A stretch of DNA of 64,000 nucleotides from Bifidobacterium callitrichos DSM 23973 (GTDB taxonomy: Bacteria; Actinomycetota; Actinomycetes; Actinomycetales; Bifidobacteriaceae): assembly GCF_000741175.1 (NCBI RefSeq), contig NZ_JGYS01000009.1, positions 1 through 64,000 on the forward strand, written 5' to 3'. The notes beneath the pieces were generated by a model. The model worked only from the letters and a program-made list of their open reading frames with translations, had not been told where the DNA came from and did no database searches. The position numbers and the translations under genes are program-made. Position 1 is the stretch's first letter. Every line of letters starts with the position of its first letter. Positions 17,953 to 27,838 of the stretch are shown piece after piece.

Positions 17953-18403
17953 GTAGCACTCCTTTAACTTGCGTACCTTCCGCGACGTACGGTTCGCGCG
18001 GTCGGCACACGGTGTTGTTGTGGTTGCGCATGTAGCGCATGTGGCGTTCGTCCGTGTCCGCCGGATTGCCGGTCGATGTTCCGGTGTTCCGGCCGCGGGG
18101 TCGGGGCGATGCCAGGCGTTGAGGATTGTGTCCTCGAAACTGGGCTCCATCCTACCGACACGCGCCCCGCCGGCACGTTTGCGTCCACAAGGTGGGCCAA
18201 ATCACGACTTTGTGAACCATATCGTGGACGTAGCCATACTGCGACCACGATGCATCTGCAACTCGCCCGGTTATCCACATATCCACAAACATCGGAGTTC
18301 AATTATGAGATCACCGTATCGGCGCATACCGTGGCTATCGACGGAACAACGGACGGCAACAGCGACGGCGTTGCCAATACTTCTGTAAGGCGGTAGTATT
18401 GTT
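17953..18403. other. Divergent intergenic region between ilvC1 and higBA
   Basis: Holds the ilvC1 leader and promoter and the higBA promoter. No Leu/Val/Ile-rich leader peptide was found here. A short direct repeat GCGCATGT lies near 18027-18044. TTATCCACA (18271-18279) is an exact DnaA-box sequence overlapping a second partial one, but it is isolated. No clear -35/-10 pairs. Confidence 0.4.
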
Positions 18404-18682
18404 ATGCGATTCAATGACAGACTGCTGGAACGCTACTGGGCAACCGGACGATACCCACCACAGTTTCCGCAGGGACTGCAACGTGTGTTGATGAGAAAAC
18501 TGCAGATGCTGGACGCCGCCGACTATCCGCAGGCATTGCGAATACCGCCCAGCAATCGGCTCGAGGAGCTGAGGGGGAATTTGAGTGGCCGGTACAGCAT
18601 TCGAGTCAACAAACAGTGGCGATTGGTATTTGGCTGGGACGACAAGGAGGCCTGCGATGTGCGATTCGAAGACTATCACTGA
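18404..18682 (+). CDS. higB: HigB/RelE-superfamily toxin (mRNA interferase-like)
   Basis: A 92-residue toxin of the HigB plasmid-maintenance-killer type. The C-terminal motifs LSGRYSIRVNKQWRLVFGWD and VRFEDYH match that family, including the Arg and aromatic residues of the RelE fold. It would act as a ribosome-dependent endoribonuclease, held in check by the downstream antitoxin. Toxin-first order is typical for higBA. The upstream site is modest (AAGGCGG at 10 bases). It overlaps the antitoxin gene by 26 bases. The pair is inserted between the two ilvC copies on the opposite strand. Confidence 0.88.
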   Translation: MRFNDRLLERYWATGRYPPQFPQGLQRVLMRKLQMLDAADYPQALRIPPSNRLEELRGNLSGRYSIRVNKQWRLVFGWDDKEACDVRFEDYH

Positions 18683-19022
18683 GCACATCACCTGCAATCC
18701 GGCTAGCACCGGATCCTACGGAAGGAAGTTCGAGGACGCCGAAGTGCTATCGACTCCTGGCGAGATTCTCGAAGAAGAGTTTCTGGAGCCGTTGGGCATA
18801 TCTCATTATCGACTGGCGAAAACCATAGGAGTATCTCAGTCGGCGATCAGCGACATCGTGCACGGTCGTAGGGCGATCACCGCGCGTATGTCACTGCTGC
18901 TCGGCATGGCGCTAGGAACGGGACCGCATTTCTGGCTCAATCTGCAGAACACCTATGATCTTAAGATCGCCGAGGCGAACGGACTGCCCGACATTACGCC
19001 ACTCGTGGCGCGGGAGGCGTGA
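18657..19022 (+). CDS. higA: HigA-family antitoxin (XRE helix-turn-helix)
   Basis: A 121-residue antitoxin and autorepressor. The start at 18657 is chosen because a perfect AAGGAGG lies 6 bases upstream, inside the higB coding sequence. Domain signatures: TPGEILEEEFLEPLGISHYRLAK, then the helix-turn-helix IGVSQSAISDIVHGRRAITARMSLLLG, and the FWLNLQNTYDLKIAE tail, all standard for HigA. The 26-base overlap with higB implies translational coupling. Confidence 0.9.
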   Translation: MCDSKTITEHITCNPASTGSYGRKFEDAEVLSTPGEILEEEFLEPLGISHYRLAKTIGVSQSAISDIVHGRRAITARMSLLLGMALGTGPHFWLNLQNTYDLKIAEANGLPDITPLVAREA

Positions 19023-19101
19023 TTCGAAAACACGACCCAACGCGCGCCCGCACATCCATACGCCCACGCTTCCGCATTACATATGGACGCCAATATACGA
19101 T

Positions 19102-19139
19102 AAGGCCGCCAAACCGATGAAGATCGGAATGGCGGCCTT
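19102..19139. terminator. Bidirectional terminator between higA and ilvC2
   Basis: AAGGCCGCCA (19102-19111) pairs with TGGCGGCCTT (19130-19139), extended by AACCGAT/ATCGGAA inside. It sits between the converging higA and ilvC2 genes. U-tracts are short on both strands. Confidence 0.6.
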
Positions 19140-19204
19140 TGGTCATACGACTTCAGTCGCGTTTAGGCGACGCTCATGCGGCCAAGCTGAGGGCCGCGCC
19201 GGGC

Positions 19205-20370
<1,166 letters not shown>

Positions 20371-20519
20371 TCATCGATCACTGGGTCTTATTTCTAGTCG
20401 CCCGGTGACTGACGCGGTCCCTCGCGTCCAAATATTGAGTTGTGATTTTCAGTTATGAAATCTTGCCGGACTACAGCTGGAATGTTGGGCTTCAGCCGTA
20501 GTCGATAGTCCCCGTGGAT

Positions 20520-20611
20520 CCCCTTGTCAGGGGAGCTGGCCCGCGAAACGGGACTGAGGGGTAGTCTCTCCCCCAGTCAGCTTCGCTGACAGCCCCCTCA
20601 TCAGAGGGGGC
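20520..20611. repeat. REP-like chain of four short hairpins
   Basis: Consecutive hairpins: CCCCTTGTCAGGGG (20520-20533), GACTG.GGGG/CCCC.CAGTC (about 20552-20578), TCAGCTTCGCTGA, and GCCCCCTC/GAGGGGGC (20592-20611). The last unit, with its flank, recurs at 56932-56955. It lies between the ilvC2 promoter and the transporter stop. Confidence 0.6.
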
Positions 20612-20623
20612 CGAGCAAGGAAG

Positions 20624-21975
20624 TCACTTGGTGAAATCGACGTCCTTGGTTTCCCTGCAGGTCAGCACCGCGACGAGGCAGCACACGGCCATCACGCCGA
20701 GGTAGATGCCCACGGAGTGCACGCCCCAGTGGGAGGACAGCCAGGTGGCGATGGTCGGCACGAAGGCCGCGCCGACGATGGCGGCGAGGTTGTAGCCGAT
20801 GCCGGAGCCGGAGTAACGCACGTTGGCGTCGAACAGCTCGGGCAGGAACGCGCCGATCGGGCCGAAGGCGGTGCCCATCAGGCGAAGCCGACGCACAGGA
20901 ACACCATGTTCGCGAAGAAGTTGCGCTGGCCGACGATCTGGCCGTTGAGCAGGAACGGGAACAGGGCGGCGAACACGACGAGGGCGCAGGAGGAGAAGGT
21001 GATCACGCGCTTGCGGCCGAGCTTATCGGCGTTGACGCAGGAGATCACGATGAACAGGGCGAACACGCAGATGGCGATCATCAGCATGAGCAGGTACTCC
21101 TGGTTGGTGAAGCCGAGGCCACCGCCGCCCTCGCCCTGCTCCTTGGTGCCCCATGCAAGGGACCAAGTGGCGAGCGTGTAGAACAGCGTGTAGGTAACGG
21201 CCACAAGGAAGGTGGCCTGAAGGACCTGCTTCCAGGACTTCCTGAAGACCTCGGTGAGCGGGGACTTGACGACCTTCTTCTGTTCCTGGGCCATGCGGAA
21301 GATCGGGGTCTCCTCCATGTGGACTCGGACGACGAGGCCGACGATCACGAGGATCGCGGACAGCAGGAACGGCACGCGCCAGCCCCAGGCGAGCATCGCG
21401 TCGGAGTCGTTGAAGGATTCGAGGATGAAGTAGGTGCCGTTGGACAGGAAGAATCCGATCGGAGCGCCGAGCTCCGGGAAGGAGCCGTACAGGGCGCGCT
21501 TGTCCTCAGGCGCGTTCTCGGTGGCGACCAGCGCGGCGCCGGACCATTCGCCGCCGAGGCCGATGCCCTGGATGAAGCGCAGCAGGCACAGCACGGCGAC
21601 CGCCGCGACGCCCCACTGGTCGTAGGTCGGCAGGCAGCCGATGAGGAAGGTGCCGATACCCATCGTTATCAGGGAGACGACCAGCGTCGTCTTGCGGCCC
21701 ATGCGGTCGCCGAAGTGGCCGAACACCAGCGAGCCGAGCGGGCGGGCGATGAACGCGATGGCGAAGGTCAGCAGGCTCATCAGCAGGGCGACGGTCGGGT
21801 TGTCCTTCGCCGAGAAGAAGATGTGCGGGAAGTAATTGGCCGCTGCGGTGCCGTAAGCGTAGAAGTCGTAGAATTCGATGGCCGTGCCGACCATGGATGC
21901 TGCGATCACGGTCTTGACCGAATCGCGGGCCAGGCTCTTCGCCTTGCCTGCTGCGGTCGTGTCGACTGAAGTCAT
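20624..21975 (-). pseudogene. MFS transporter, metabolite:H+ symporter type, frameshifted
   Basis: A 12-helix carrier of the MHS family (ShiA/ProP-like). Signatures: GTAIEFYDFYAYGTAAANYF, GHFGDRMGRKTTLV and RFIQGIGLGGEWSGAAL. The start MTSVDTTA at 21975 is preceded by an AAGGGA site. The frame stops at FLCVGFA, but the continuation LMGTAFGPIGAFLPELFD is intact in another frame. The natural sequence is recovered by adding one G/C at 20881-20882. Upstream is a Leu/Val/Ile-rich leader and terminator, and ilvC genes are adjacent, so transport linked to branched-chain metabolism is a reasonable guess. It may be functional if the lesion is a sequencing error. Confidence 0.85.
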
Positions 21976-22113
21976 GAGAGGAATCCCTTCCAATCTCGTT
22001 TGGTTCTTGTCTGTTCTCTTCCGGGAATGCTTGCCATTGGATCGCCCCGATACCGTAGACCCGGCGCCTTGTGGGCTGTGGGCCGCGGACCTTGAAAGGA
22101 CGCACAATGAAAA

Positions 22114-22182
22114 AGCCCCGCTATCTTGCGCAGGGCTTCAAACGTGATCGATGCTTGCCGCCCTGCCTTCGCCAGCGGGGCT
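22114..22182 (-). terminator. Attenuator-type terminator between leader peptide and MFS gene
   Basis: On the minus strand AGCCCCGCT (22182-22174) pairs with AGCGGGGCT (22122-22114), enclosing an inner stem GCAGGGC/GCCCTGC, and is followed by TTTTT at 22114-22110. A competing stem, GGCTTGA...TTGAGCC, just upstream shares its last bases with the terminator 5' arm, as an antiterminator would. It lies 20 bases after the leader stop codon. Confidence 0.7.
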
Positions 22183-22201
22183 CAAGCTCATCAAGCCGAA
22201 A

Positions 22202-22309
22202 TCAGTCCGCCAGCGAAGACGGGATAATAATTCGTGCGGACAGCAGAGCGACGTTAACGACGGTCAGAACCAGTTCGCTAACGGTGTTGAGGGCAGTGTA
22301 TCCAGTCAT
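22202..22309 (-). CDS. Putative branched-chain amino acid leader peptide
   Basis: A 35-codon frame starting ATG with a very strong AAAGGAGG 8 bases upstream. The peptide begins MTGYTALNTVSELVLTVV and continues NVALLSARIIIPSSLAD. Fourteen of 35 residues are Leu, Val or Ile, including an Ile triplet near the end. An intrinsic terminator follows within 20 bases, then the MFS transporter. This is the layout of ribosome-mediated attenuation as known for ilv/leu operons. The peptide has no other likely role. Attenuation is inferred from layout and composition. Confidence 0.65.
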   Translation of the reverse strand: MTGYTALNTVSELVLTVVNVALLSARIIIPSSLAD

Positions 22310-22491
22310 CGCGGCGGCCTCCTTTCGGTCTCGAAGTATGTCATCAAGCGGCTTGTCTTGGCTTTCCGCTCGATCTGGACACAGAACATAGGCGCGCGTA
22401 ATGTGACAAACCAGCGGGGGTTCACTATGTGAACAGCGTCACTGTTCGTAATACGGCGGACACGGGAAACAGGTGTTCGGGCGTCGGGCGT

Positions 22492-23604
22492 CTATCGGGT
22501 CTTGAAGTAGTGGAAGAGCTGGGATTCGCGGATGGTGAGTGCCGTGAGCAGGGCGGCGACGAGCGCGCCGGCGAGCAGGGCGATCGGCGTGCGGATGGCG
22601 GTCTGGAACACGGCCAGCGGATCGGAGGTGACCATGCGCGCGCAGTATGCGCCGATCAGGCTAATGGAGACGATGGTGCCGGCCCCGGACCAGACGAGGG
22701 TCTCGACGCCGACGCCGAACAGCTGCGCGCCCTTGGACTGTCCCGAATGCAGGGCCCCGGCGTATTCGAGCCGGCGTCGACGCACCGCGATCACGCCCAT
22801 GAGCAGGCCGATCGCGAGACCGGCGTAGGGCATGCTGCGCGTGGGGCGGTTCGCATGGGAGGCCTGCGCGTCGTAGTGGGAGTCGAAGCCCTTGTTGAGC
22901 GCTGTCACGCCGGCCGAGCCCGGGGACGCGCCGGCGACGTCGGGTACGCGCGCCACGGACAGCAGCAGCGTGTCGAGCACACTGTCGGCGGGCCATTGCT
23001 TGGCCCAGCATTCCTCGAACGTGCCGTCCGACGGCGATACGGGTGTGACGATCGCGTACGCGAAGCGGGTGTCGCGTCCGTCGTTGGGCCAGTCGAACAC
23101 GCCCGCGACATGGGTCGCGCCTTTGTCGGTGGGCAGCGGGGAGCCGGTGGTCAGTCCGAAGTCGCGGGCCATGGCGGTGGACACCCATACGCCGGATGCG
23201 TCCGCTCGGCGCGTGTGATCCGTGGCCGTGATCAGGCGGATCATGCCGGGGGTCGCCTCGTAGGAGGACACGTCACGGCCCGGGGTGGCCAGCGGGGTGA
23301 CCTGCGGCCCCTGACGCATCGCGCCGGACACGGACGGCAGTCCCGACGAGGACGCGGATGAGGATGCGGGCGCGGCGAGGGCGTCGCATGCGGCTCCGTC
23401 GACAGGCGCGCCAACCACGGTCTTGACGTCCGCGTATGCGCGGATGCGCGTGACCGCCTGCGATTCGAGCGTCTCGACCGATACGGCCTCATAGCCGCCC
23501 AGCAGTCCGCCGGCCAGAAGCACCGCGATCGCCATCACGAGCGCGTGCGTCGTACCCGCACCCACGTTGCGCCATGCCTCGGAAAGCACCGCCCATAGTC
23601 TCAT
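22492..23604 (-). CDS. MacB-like ABC transporter permease
   Basis: A 370-residue membrane subunit with a helix at about residues 20-42, a long extracytoplasmic domain, and three C-terminal helices (from about residue 265) in the FtsX arrangement. Its ATG overlaps the ATPase stop (ATGA), with GAGGAG 5 bases upstream, so the two are translationally coupled. The frame also opens far upstream, but that part is ATPase coding sequence. Third gene of an adaptor-ATPase-permease operon. Substrate unknown. Confidence 0.8.
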   Translation of the reverse strand: MRLWAVLSEAWRNVGAGTTHALVMAIAVLLAGGLLGGYEAVSVETLESQAVTRIRAYADVKTVVGAPVDGAACDALAAPASSSASSSGLPSVSGAMRQGPQVTPLATPGRDVSSYEATPGMIRLITATDHTRRADASGVWVSTAMARDFGLTTGSPLPTDKGATHVAGVFDWPNDGRDTRFAYAIVTPVSPSDGTFEECWAKQWPADSVLDTLLLSVARVPDVAGASPGSAGVTALNKGFDSHYDAQASHANRPTRSMPYAGLAIGLLMGVIAVRRRRLEYAGALHSGQSKGAQLFGVGVETLVWSGAGTIVSISLIGAYCARMVTSDPLAVFQTAIRTPIALLAGALVAALLTALTIRESQLFHYFKTR

Positions 23605-24365
23605 CGCGACTCCTCCCCCTGTGCGCCGGTCCCTACGGCGTCCATATCGGCCATGTCCACATCGGCCGCATCGTCGTCGGCGCGGATGCCGGGCGCATAG
23701 TCGGCCAGATCGATGATCCGTCCGCATGCGTCGCGCGTGTCCGGATCATGGGTGGCGACCAGCACGATCATGCCCCGGCCCGCGAGATTGCCCAGCACGT
23801 GGCTGACCGAGCGGGCCGTGCGCGTGTCGAGCTGGGCGGTCGGCTCGTCGACCAGCAGCATGTCCGGACGCGAGCACACCGCCCGGGCCAGCATCAGCCG
23901 CTGCGCCTCACCGCCCGACAGGTCGCTGAATCGACGGTCGGCCGCGTACCCCAGATCGAACAGGCCCATCGCCTCCATGGCGAGCGGTTCGGCGTCGCGC
24001 CGACGCATGCCCTTGCACAGCAGCGGGAAGACCACATGGTCCAGAGCCGTTCGTCCGGCCACTCCGTACGGGTTCTGGAACACCCAGCCGATACGGTCGA
24101 TCCCATGGCGTTCCACGCTTCCGGCGTACGGCTTCTGCCAGCCTGCGAGGATCGACAGCAGCGTCGATTTGCCGCATCCGCTCGGTCCGCATACCGCGAC
24201 CGTCTGGCCGGGCCGCACCGTGAAGTCAAGCCCTTCGAACAGCAGGTCGGTGCCCGCGAACCGGTGCGCCAGTCCGTGCACCGACACGTAGCGGTCGCCG
24301 CCGGCATCGTCGATGCCGTGCGACCGCACCGCCGCGTCCATGGATTCGCCCGTTGTCGCCACCAT
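23601..24365 (-). CDS. ABC transporter ATP-binding protein
   Basis: A 254-residue nucleotide-binding subunit. Walker A is GPSGCGKST, the Q-loop WVFQNPYG, the signature LSGGEAQR, Walker B MLLVDEPTAQLD, and the H-loop VATHDPD; all are intact. The start at 24365 is preferred because AGAGG lies about 8 bases upstream; an ATG at 24389, overlapping the adaptor gene by 13 bases, is possible. The C-terminal tail is unusually acidic (DDDAADVDMADMD). It overlaps the permease gene by 4 bases. Confidence 0.9.
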   Translation of the reverse strand: MVATTGESMDAAVRSHGIDDAGGDRYVSVHGLAHRFAGTDLLFEGLDFTVRPGQTVAVCGPSGCGKSTLLSILAGWQKPYAGSVERHGIDRIGWVFQNPYGVAGRTALDHVVFPLLCKGMRRRDAEPLAMEAMGLFDLGYAADRRFSDLSGGEAQRLMLARAVCSRPDMLLVDEPTAQLDTRTARSVSHVLGNLAGRGMIVLVATHDPDTRDACGRIIDLADYAPGIRADDDAADVDMADMDAVGTGAQGEESR

Positions 24366-24376
24366 CCCTGCCGCCT

Positions 24377-25510
24377 CTACCGCCCGCATGACAGGCCGTC
24401 AAGCGCGCGTCCGATGGTCACGCGCGTGATCGAGGAGGGGTCGATCGAGGCACCCGATGCGTCCGTGGGGCTTACGAGACTCGCGCCCAGTTCACCGCCG
24501 ATGATCGTCACCCTGACCGGATCATCCGATCCGCGACCGCCGCTCGTCCCCTTGGATGAGGCGGGCACGATGCATCCGGACTGTCCGTCGATGCCGAACA
24601 CGGCTCCAGAGGGCACGCGCAGCACGCGGATCGGCTCGGGCAAGGTCACGGTCGCGTCGAATCCCGTCGACCGCGCATCCTTCGGCATGCCGGTGAATTC
24701 CGGAGTCGCGGCGACCTTCGCACAGAACCCGGCATCGGTCACTTCGGTGGCGCCGGCCGGCAGGGTGCCGCTCTGGCCCAGGACCGTGATCGTACGGTCC
24801 CGATCGGAGGGCTGGCCGTTCTTGATGGCGAGTTTGACGATGGTGCCGCCGATCGAACCGACCGAGCTGCCGGCCGTGACCGAGAGCCCCTGAGACGCGG
24901 TCCACGAGCCGACCGCAACCTGCGGTGACGGGATCCACAGGGTGTCGGCGAGGGCGAGCGAACCGTCGGACGTGTTGCCGTTGTCCTTCATCAGCTGGCT
25001 CACGCCCTGCACGGTGCGCCACGTGTACCTGTTCGAGCCGGGCGAGGACCGGTAGCCCAGACGGTTGAGCTCGTCGTTCAGCGCACGCACGTCGTCGCCC
25101 GTATCGTTCGCCTTGAGATCGCGGTACAGGGGGGATGCGGTCGCCAGAGCCACGACCATGCGATCGTTGACCCGGTATGCGCGGCGCCCCGACGTCAGTC
25201 CTTCGCCCGACCAGTCGGTCGTCACCGTGCCGGTCGCGTTGCCGATCAGCTCCCGATCGGCGGACATCGTCGGCACGACCGTGACCTGCTGGCCACCCGA
25301 ATACTCCTGCACGCCCGCCGGCGCGCTTGTCGCCTCGCCGCCGGCTCCCAGTAACGCCGGCGCGCGATCAGGCAGCCACAACGCGCACGCCCACACCGTG
25401 AGCGCCGCCACCGTGATCACGGCCAGCAACAGCCAGACCACCGGAACCGTACGGGCACGTGACCCCTTCGTCCGTTCCCGCTTGGACCGCAATCCCTGCT
25501 TTCCCCTCAT
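24377..25510 (-). CDS. Membrane-anchored adaptor protein with peptidoglycan-binding-like domain
   Basis: A 377-residue protein with one N-terminal membrane helix (TVPVVWLLLAVITVAALTVW) and an extracytoplasmic remainder. A PG_binding_1-like segment lies around DTGDDVRALNDELNRLGY, followed by beta-rich regions like the C-terminal part of HlyD/MacA-type adaptors of Gram-positive bacteria. First gene of the MacAB-like operon; it would connect the exporter to the cell wall or substrate. The ATG start has GGGGGAAG just upstream; a TTG four codons earlier is less likely. Confidence 0.75.
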   Translation of the reverse strand: MRGKQGLRSKRERTKGSRARTVPVVWLLLAVITVAALTVWACALWLPDRAPALLGAGGEATSAPAGVQEYSGGQQVTVVPTMSADRELIGNATGTVTTDWSGEGLTSGRRAYRVNDRMVVALATASPLYRDLKANDTGDDVRALNDELNRLGYRSSPGSNRYTWRTVQGVSQLMKDNGNTSDGSLALADTLWIPSPQVAVGSWTASQGLSVTAGSSVGSIGGTIVKLAIKNGQPSDRDRTITVLGQSGTLPAGATEVTDAGFCAKVAATPEFTGMPKDARSTGFDATVTLPEPIRVLRVPSGAVFGIDGQSGCIVPASSKGTSGGRGSDDPVRVTIIGGELGASLVSPTDASGASIDPSSITRVTIGRALDGLSCGR

Positions 25511-25588
25511 GACTTCCCCCAACTCATATGCCGGATATCCGAGCCTAAGCCAGCTCCATCTTATATGCGCAATTCATGTCGTACATGC

Positions 25589-26347
25589 CTAAAATGGATG
25601 TTCCAGCTTGTCTTCGGGGTATGCGACGAACACGCTGTTGGCCACCTCGCATCCCCGAACACCCGGGTCCTTGATATTGATGCTGAAGGCCTTGAGATCG
25701 CCCTCCGCCCGTTCGGCGGCATACTGCTTGGCGGTGTATTCCTTCGGAGCAAGATTGTTGCGGTGAAGACAGTCCACGATCGCTTCGTTGACGTTGGCCG
25801 CAAGGTTAGGATTCCCCTGTTGCATGCTGAACACTTCATTGACCGGACCGACATCCTTGAAGCATAGCTGCCTGTCCTGATCGAATTTCTGTATCTGCGA
25901 TGGGGTTCCGTCGGCATAGTACGTCGCCTCTTCATATATGCCGTTGGGGTATTTGTTGAGGATGATTTCCTTGTACCCCTTATCCAACAGGCATTGCCTG
26001 TAGTTCGTCCAAGTTCTCTCATAGTCGGAAACCGAAACACCGCCGTTGGCCTTTGCACGCGTGAGAATCTCACGGGCCGAGTCAGTGGTCTCCGGATACG
26101 AGAGAATCTGGTCGATATAGGCATTGAGAGAATCAGCCTTCTTCTGCCCCGATCCGACCAACTCGTAATCTCCATCCTGTTGATCCCCTGACTGGCCTTC
26201 ATTATCCACGGCAGAGGAATCAGTACCTGTGGAGGTCGATCCGTCGGACTTTTCATTAGAACAACCCCCAACGGCAACCAACATCACAAACGCACAAACG
26301 GCCGCGAAAAACCGCGGCCATCCGGCGCATATCTTAAACGAAGACAT
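25589..26347 (-). CDS. Lipoprotein, member 1 of a three-paralogue family
   Basis: A 252-residue protein with a lipoprotein signal peptide (lipobox VGGC, Cys29), then a Ser/Thr/Asp-rich linker. The conserved domain has the pattern YID..., YE..W..Y..C, GYK, NG, GNPN, DCL, C.VAN. Four Cys outside the lipobox are shared with the paralogues at 28.6 and 30.5 kb, suggesting two disulfides. The start has AAGGA 7 bases upstream. It lies downstream of the two-component genes and, like them, is more AT-rich than the surroundings. Function unknown; it may be a sensor-associated or immunity-like surface protein. Confidence 0.8.
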   Translation of the reverse strand: MSSFKICAGWPRFFAAVCAFVMLVAVGGCSNEKSDGSTSTGTDSSAVDNEGQSGDQQDGDYELVGSGQKKADSLNAYIDQILSYPETTDSAREILTRAKANGGVSVSDYERTWTNYRQCLLDKGYKEIILNKYPNGIYEEATYYADGTPSQIQKFDQDRQLCFKDVGPVNEVFSMQQGNPNLAANVNEAIVDCLHRNNLAPKEYTAKQYAAERAEGDLKAFSINIKDPGVRGCEVANSVFVAYPEDKLEHPF

Positions 26348-26470
26348 GATTAATCCTTATTAGATAACGAAACAATTAGTAAAAGCAGATGCAATTATCC
26401 TTTTATGAGCTTTCATGAAAATCACCACTCTCTGCAAGGAATAAGCTGACTATCCTCAACTGAATCATAT

Positions 26471-26494
26471 AGCTAAGGCTACGTCGCCTTAGCT
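26471..26494. terminator. Hairpin in the gap after the histidine kinase gene
   Basis: AGCTAAGGC (26471-26479) and GCCTTAGCT (26486-26494) form a perfect 9-bp stem with a 6-base loop, 172 bases past the kinase stop and 124 before the lipoprotein start. U-tracts are weak. The remaining part of this 318-base AT-rich gap holds the IS end below. Confidence 0.5.
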
Positions 26495-26544
26495 TATCAG
26501 CTATGTTTATAGTAGCACAGCAAATTGAAAGAGGCAAATGTAAC

Positions 26545-26562
26545 TACTCATTTTGTGTAGAC
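26545..26562. mobile_element. Solitary IS terminal repeat
   Basis: TACTCATTTTGTGTAGAC closely matches the two ends of the IS remnant at 29809-30365 (TACTCACTTTGTGCAGAA and, inverted, TACTTACTATGTGTAGAC). No transposase remains beside it. It suggests a second, almost wholly deleted copy on the other side of the two-component/lipoprotein genes. Confidence 0.45.
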
Positions 26563-26665
26563 TGTGCCTTGACGAACATTAGCAGACGCTTCAGTCTAGC
26601 CCAGACCTCATTCTTGGCTTCAGTGGCTATGCAACCCTATTAAAAAAATCCAACAAGAAAGCATA

Positions 26666-27835
26666 CTATATTCTTAACGGGATCGAAGCAATTGCCTTCC
26701 ATTCGTCATTATATATGCCATATACACAGCTTCCACCAATACTTGATATATTAGCCTTTTGAAGCGATAAGCCATAGCCCGAAGAAAAAAAGCCATCCTG
26801 GGAGTGTTTTATAGCATCATGACCCTTGTCAATTTTGTTTGAACATTCAATATTCATATTACCGCTAAGAACAGAAACTCTGATATGATAAACACAACCC
26901 GGCAAAGAATGTTTTAGAATATTTGCATAACATTCACGAACAAATGAAACAACAACATATCCAATATATGAATTAAAGAAGCAAGTCCCCTCACAATCCC
27001 ACGAGCCTTTATATCCAAGTCGTTTAAGCCTCGCGTCCTCATCTGCAATAAGCAATTTCAAATCATTCATATTCTTTATATCAGGAAAATCAACATCTCC
27101 ATCAAGACAATCAAGAGCATATTTCATTCCCATCAATGCTTCACCCACATAACCGTTAACCTTTACTAGTTCAATACGCTCAACTTCGCTCGGAGTTTTC
27201 CTTATCAAACGTTGCAGCTCACGCGTAGCAAGCGACAAGGATCCACTCATACCATCATGTATAGTGACGGCAATTCGTCGCCTTCTAACATCCTCGGCTT
27301 TCTTTAAATTCAGCATTTTTTCTTCCTCTTGTCTTTTATTAGCAATATTTTTCCAACTTATTGACTTGCCCAATAAATAGGAGACAACAAAAAAGGAAGA
27401 TAAGCTCGCCAAAGTCATGTAACTATACTGACCAATATTAAAATTAAGTGTAACAAAAATTTGACAAACAATAAGCGACAATAAAAGAAAGAAAGAAATA
27501 ACAGCCTTAAATTCATACGCAGCAATACCTAACGAAATTAAGATTCCCCAAATCTGTGAAGGGCCGCTATCCGAACTTTGACTTATAGAAAAGAAAATAG
27601 ATGCGACAATTACTATAAAACAGCCAAACTTAGCATTCAATAATACACAAAAAATAGCAACAAGATGAACAACAGCAAATACGAGAGAACTAATGTTTCT
27701 AGGTGGATTATAATACCATTCAGCCACAGACCAAGATTCTGCCAAACCAACCAAAACAAAATATACTATAAATTTTGACCTACGAGTTAGAATATTATAT
27801 ATAAAATTGAGGAATCTAAATAAGCACTGTCGCAA
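26666..27835 (-). CDS. Sensor histidine kinase, NarL/HisKA_3 type
   Basis: A 389-residue membrane kinase. About six hydrophobic segments (residues 20-160) form the sensor part. A short coiled coil leads to the phospho-acceptor box RRRIAVTIHDGMSGSLSLATR. The ATP-binding region has VRECYANILKHS (N box) and SGYGLS, with the other G-box elements weak. The start codon is TTG, with GAGG about 8 bases upstream inside the end of the regulator gene; the genes are 3 bases apart, so coupling is likely. The gene is strikingly AT-rich against its genome, suggesting acquisition. No large extracellular domain, so it probably senses a membrane or peptide signal. Confidence 0.85.
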   Translation of the reverse strand: MRQCLFRFLNFIYNILTRRSKFIVYFVLVGLAESWSVAEWYYNPPRNISSLVFAVVHLVAIFCVLLNAKFGCFIVIVASIFFSISQSSDSGPSQIWGILISLGIAAYEFKAVISFFLLLSLIVCQIFVTLNFNIGQYSYMTLASLSSFFVVSYLLGKSISWKNIANKRQEEEKMLNLKKAEDVRRRRIAVTIHDGMSGSLSLATRELQRLIRKTPSEVERIELVKVNGYVGEALMGMKYALDCLDGDVDFPDIKNMNDLKLLIADEDARLKRLGYKGSWDCEGTCFFNSYIGYVVVSFVRECYANILKHSLPGCVYHIRVSVLSGNMNIECSNKIDKGHDAIKHSQDGFFSSGYGLSLQKANISSIGGSCVYGIYNDEWKAIASIPLRI

Positions 27836-27838
27836 TTT

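Noticed and set aside
18271..18288. DnaA-box-like TTATCCACA, possible origin
   Set aside because: A single box with a partial neighbour; no dnaA, dnaN or GC-skew evidence in reach, so not called an origin.
22107..22391. Plus-strand frame starting MKKPRYLAQGF with a good ribosome binding site
   Set aside because: It overlaps the terminator and the leader peptide on the other strand, and its C-terminal part is Ser/Arg-rich shadow; the minus-strand leader explains the region better.
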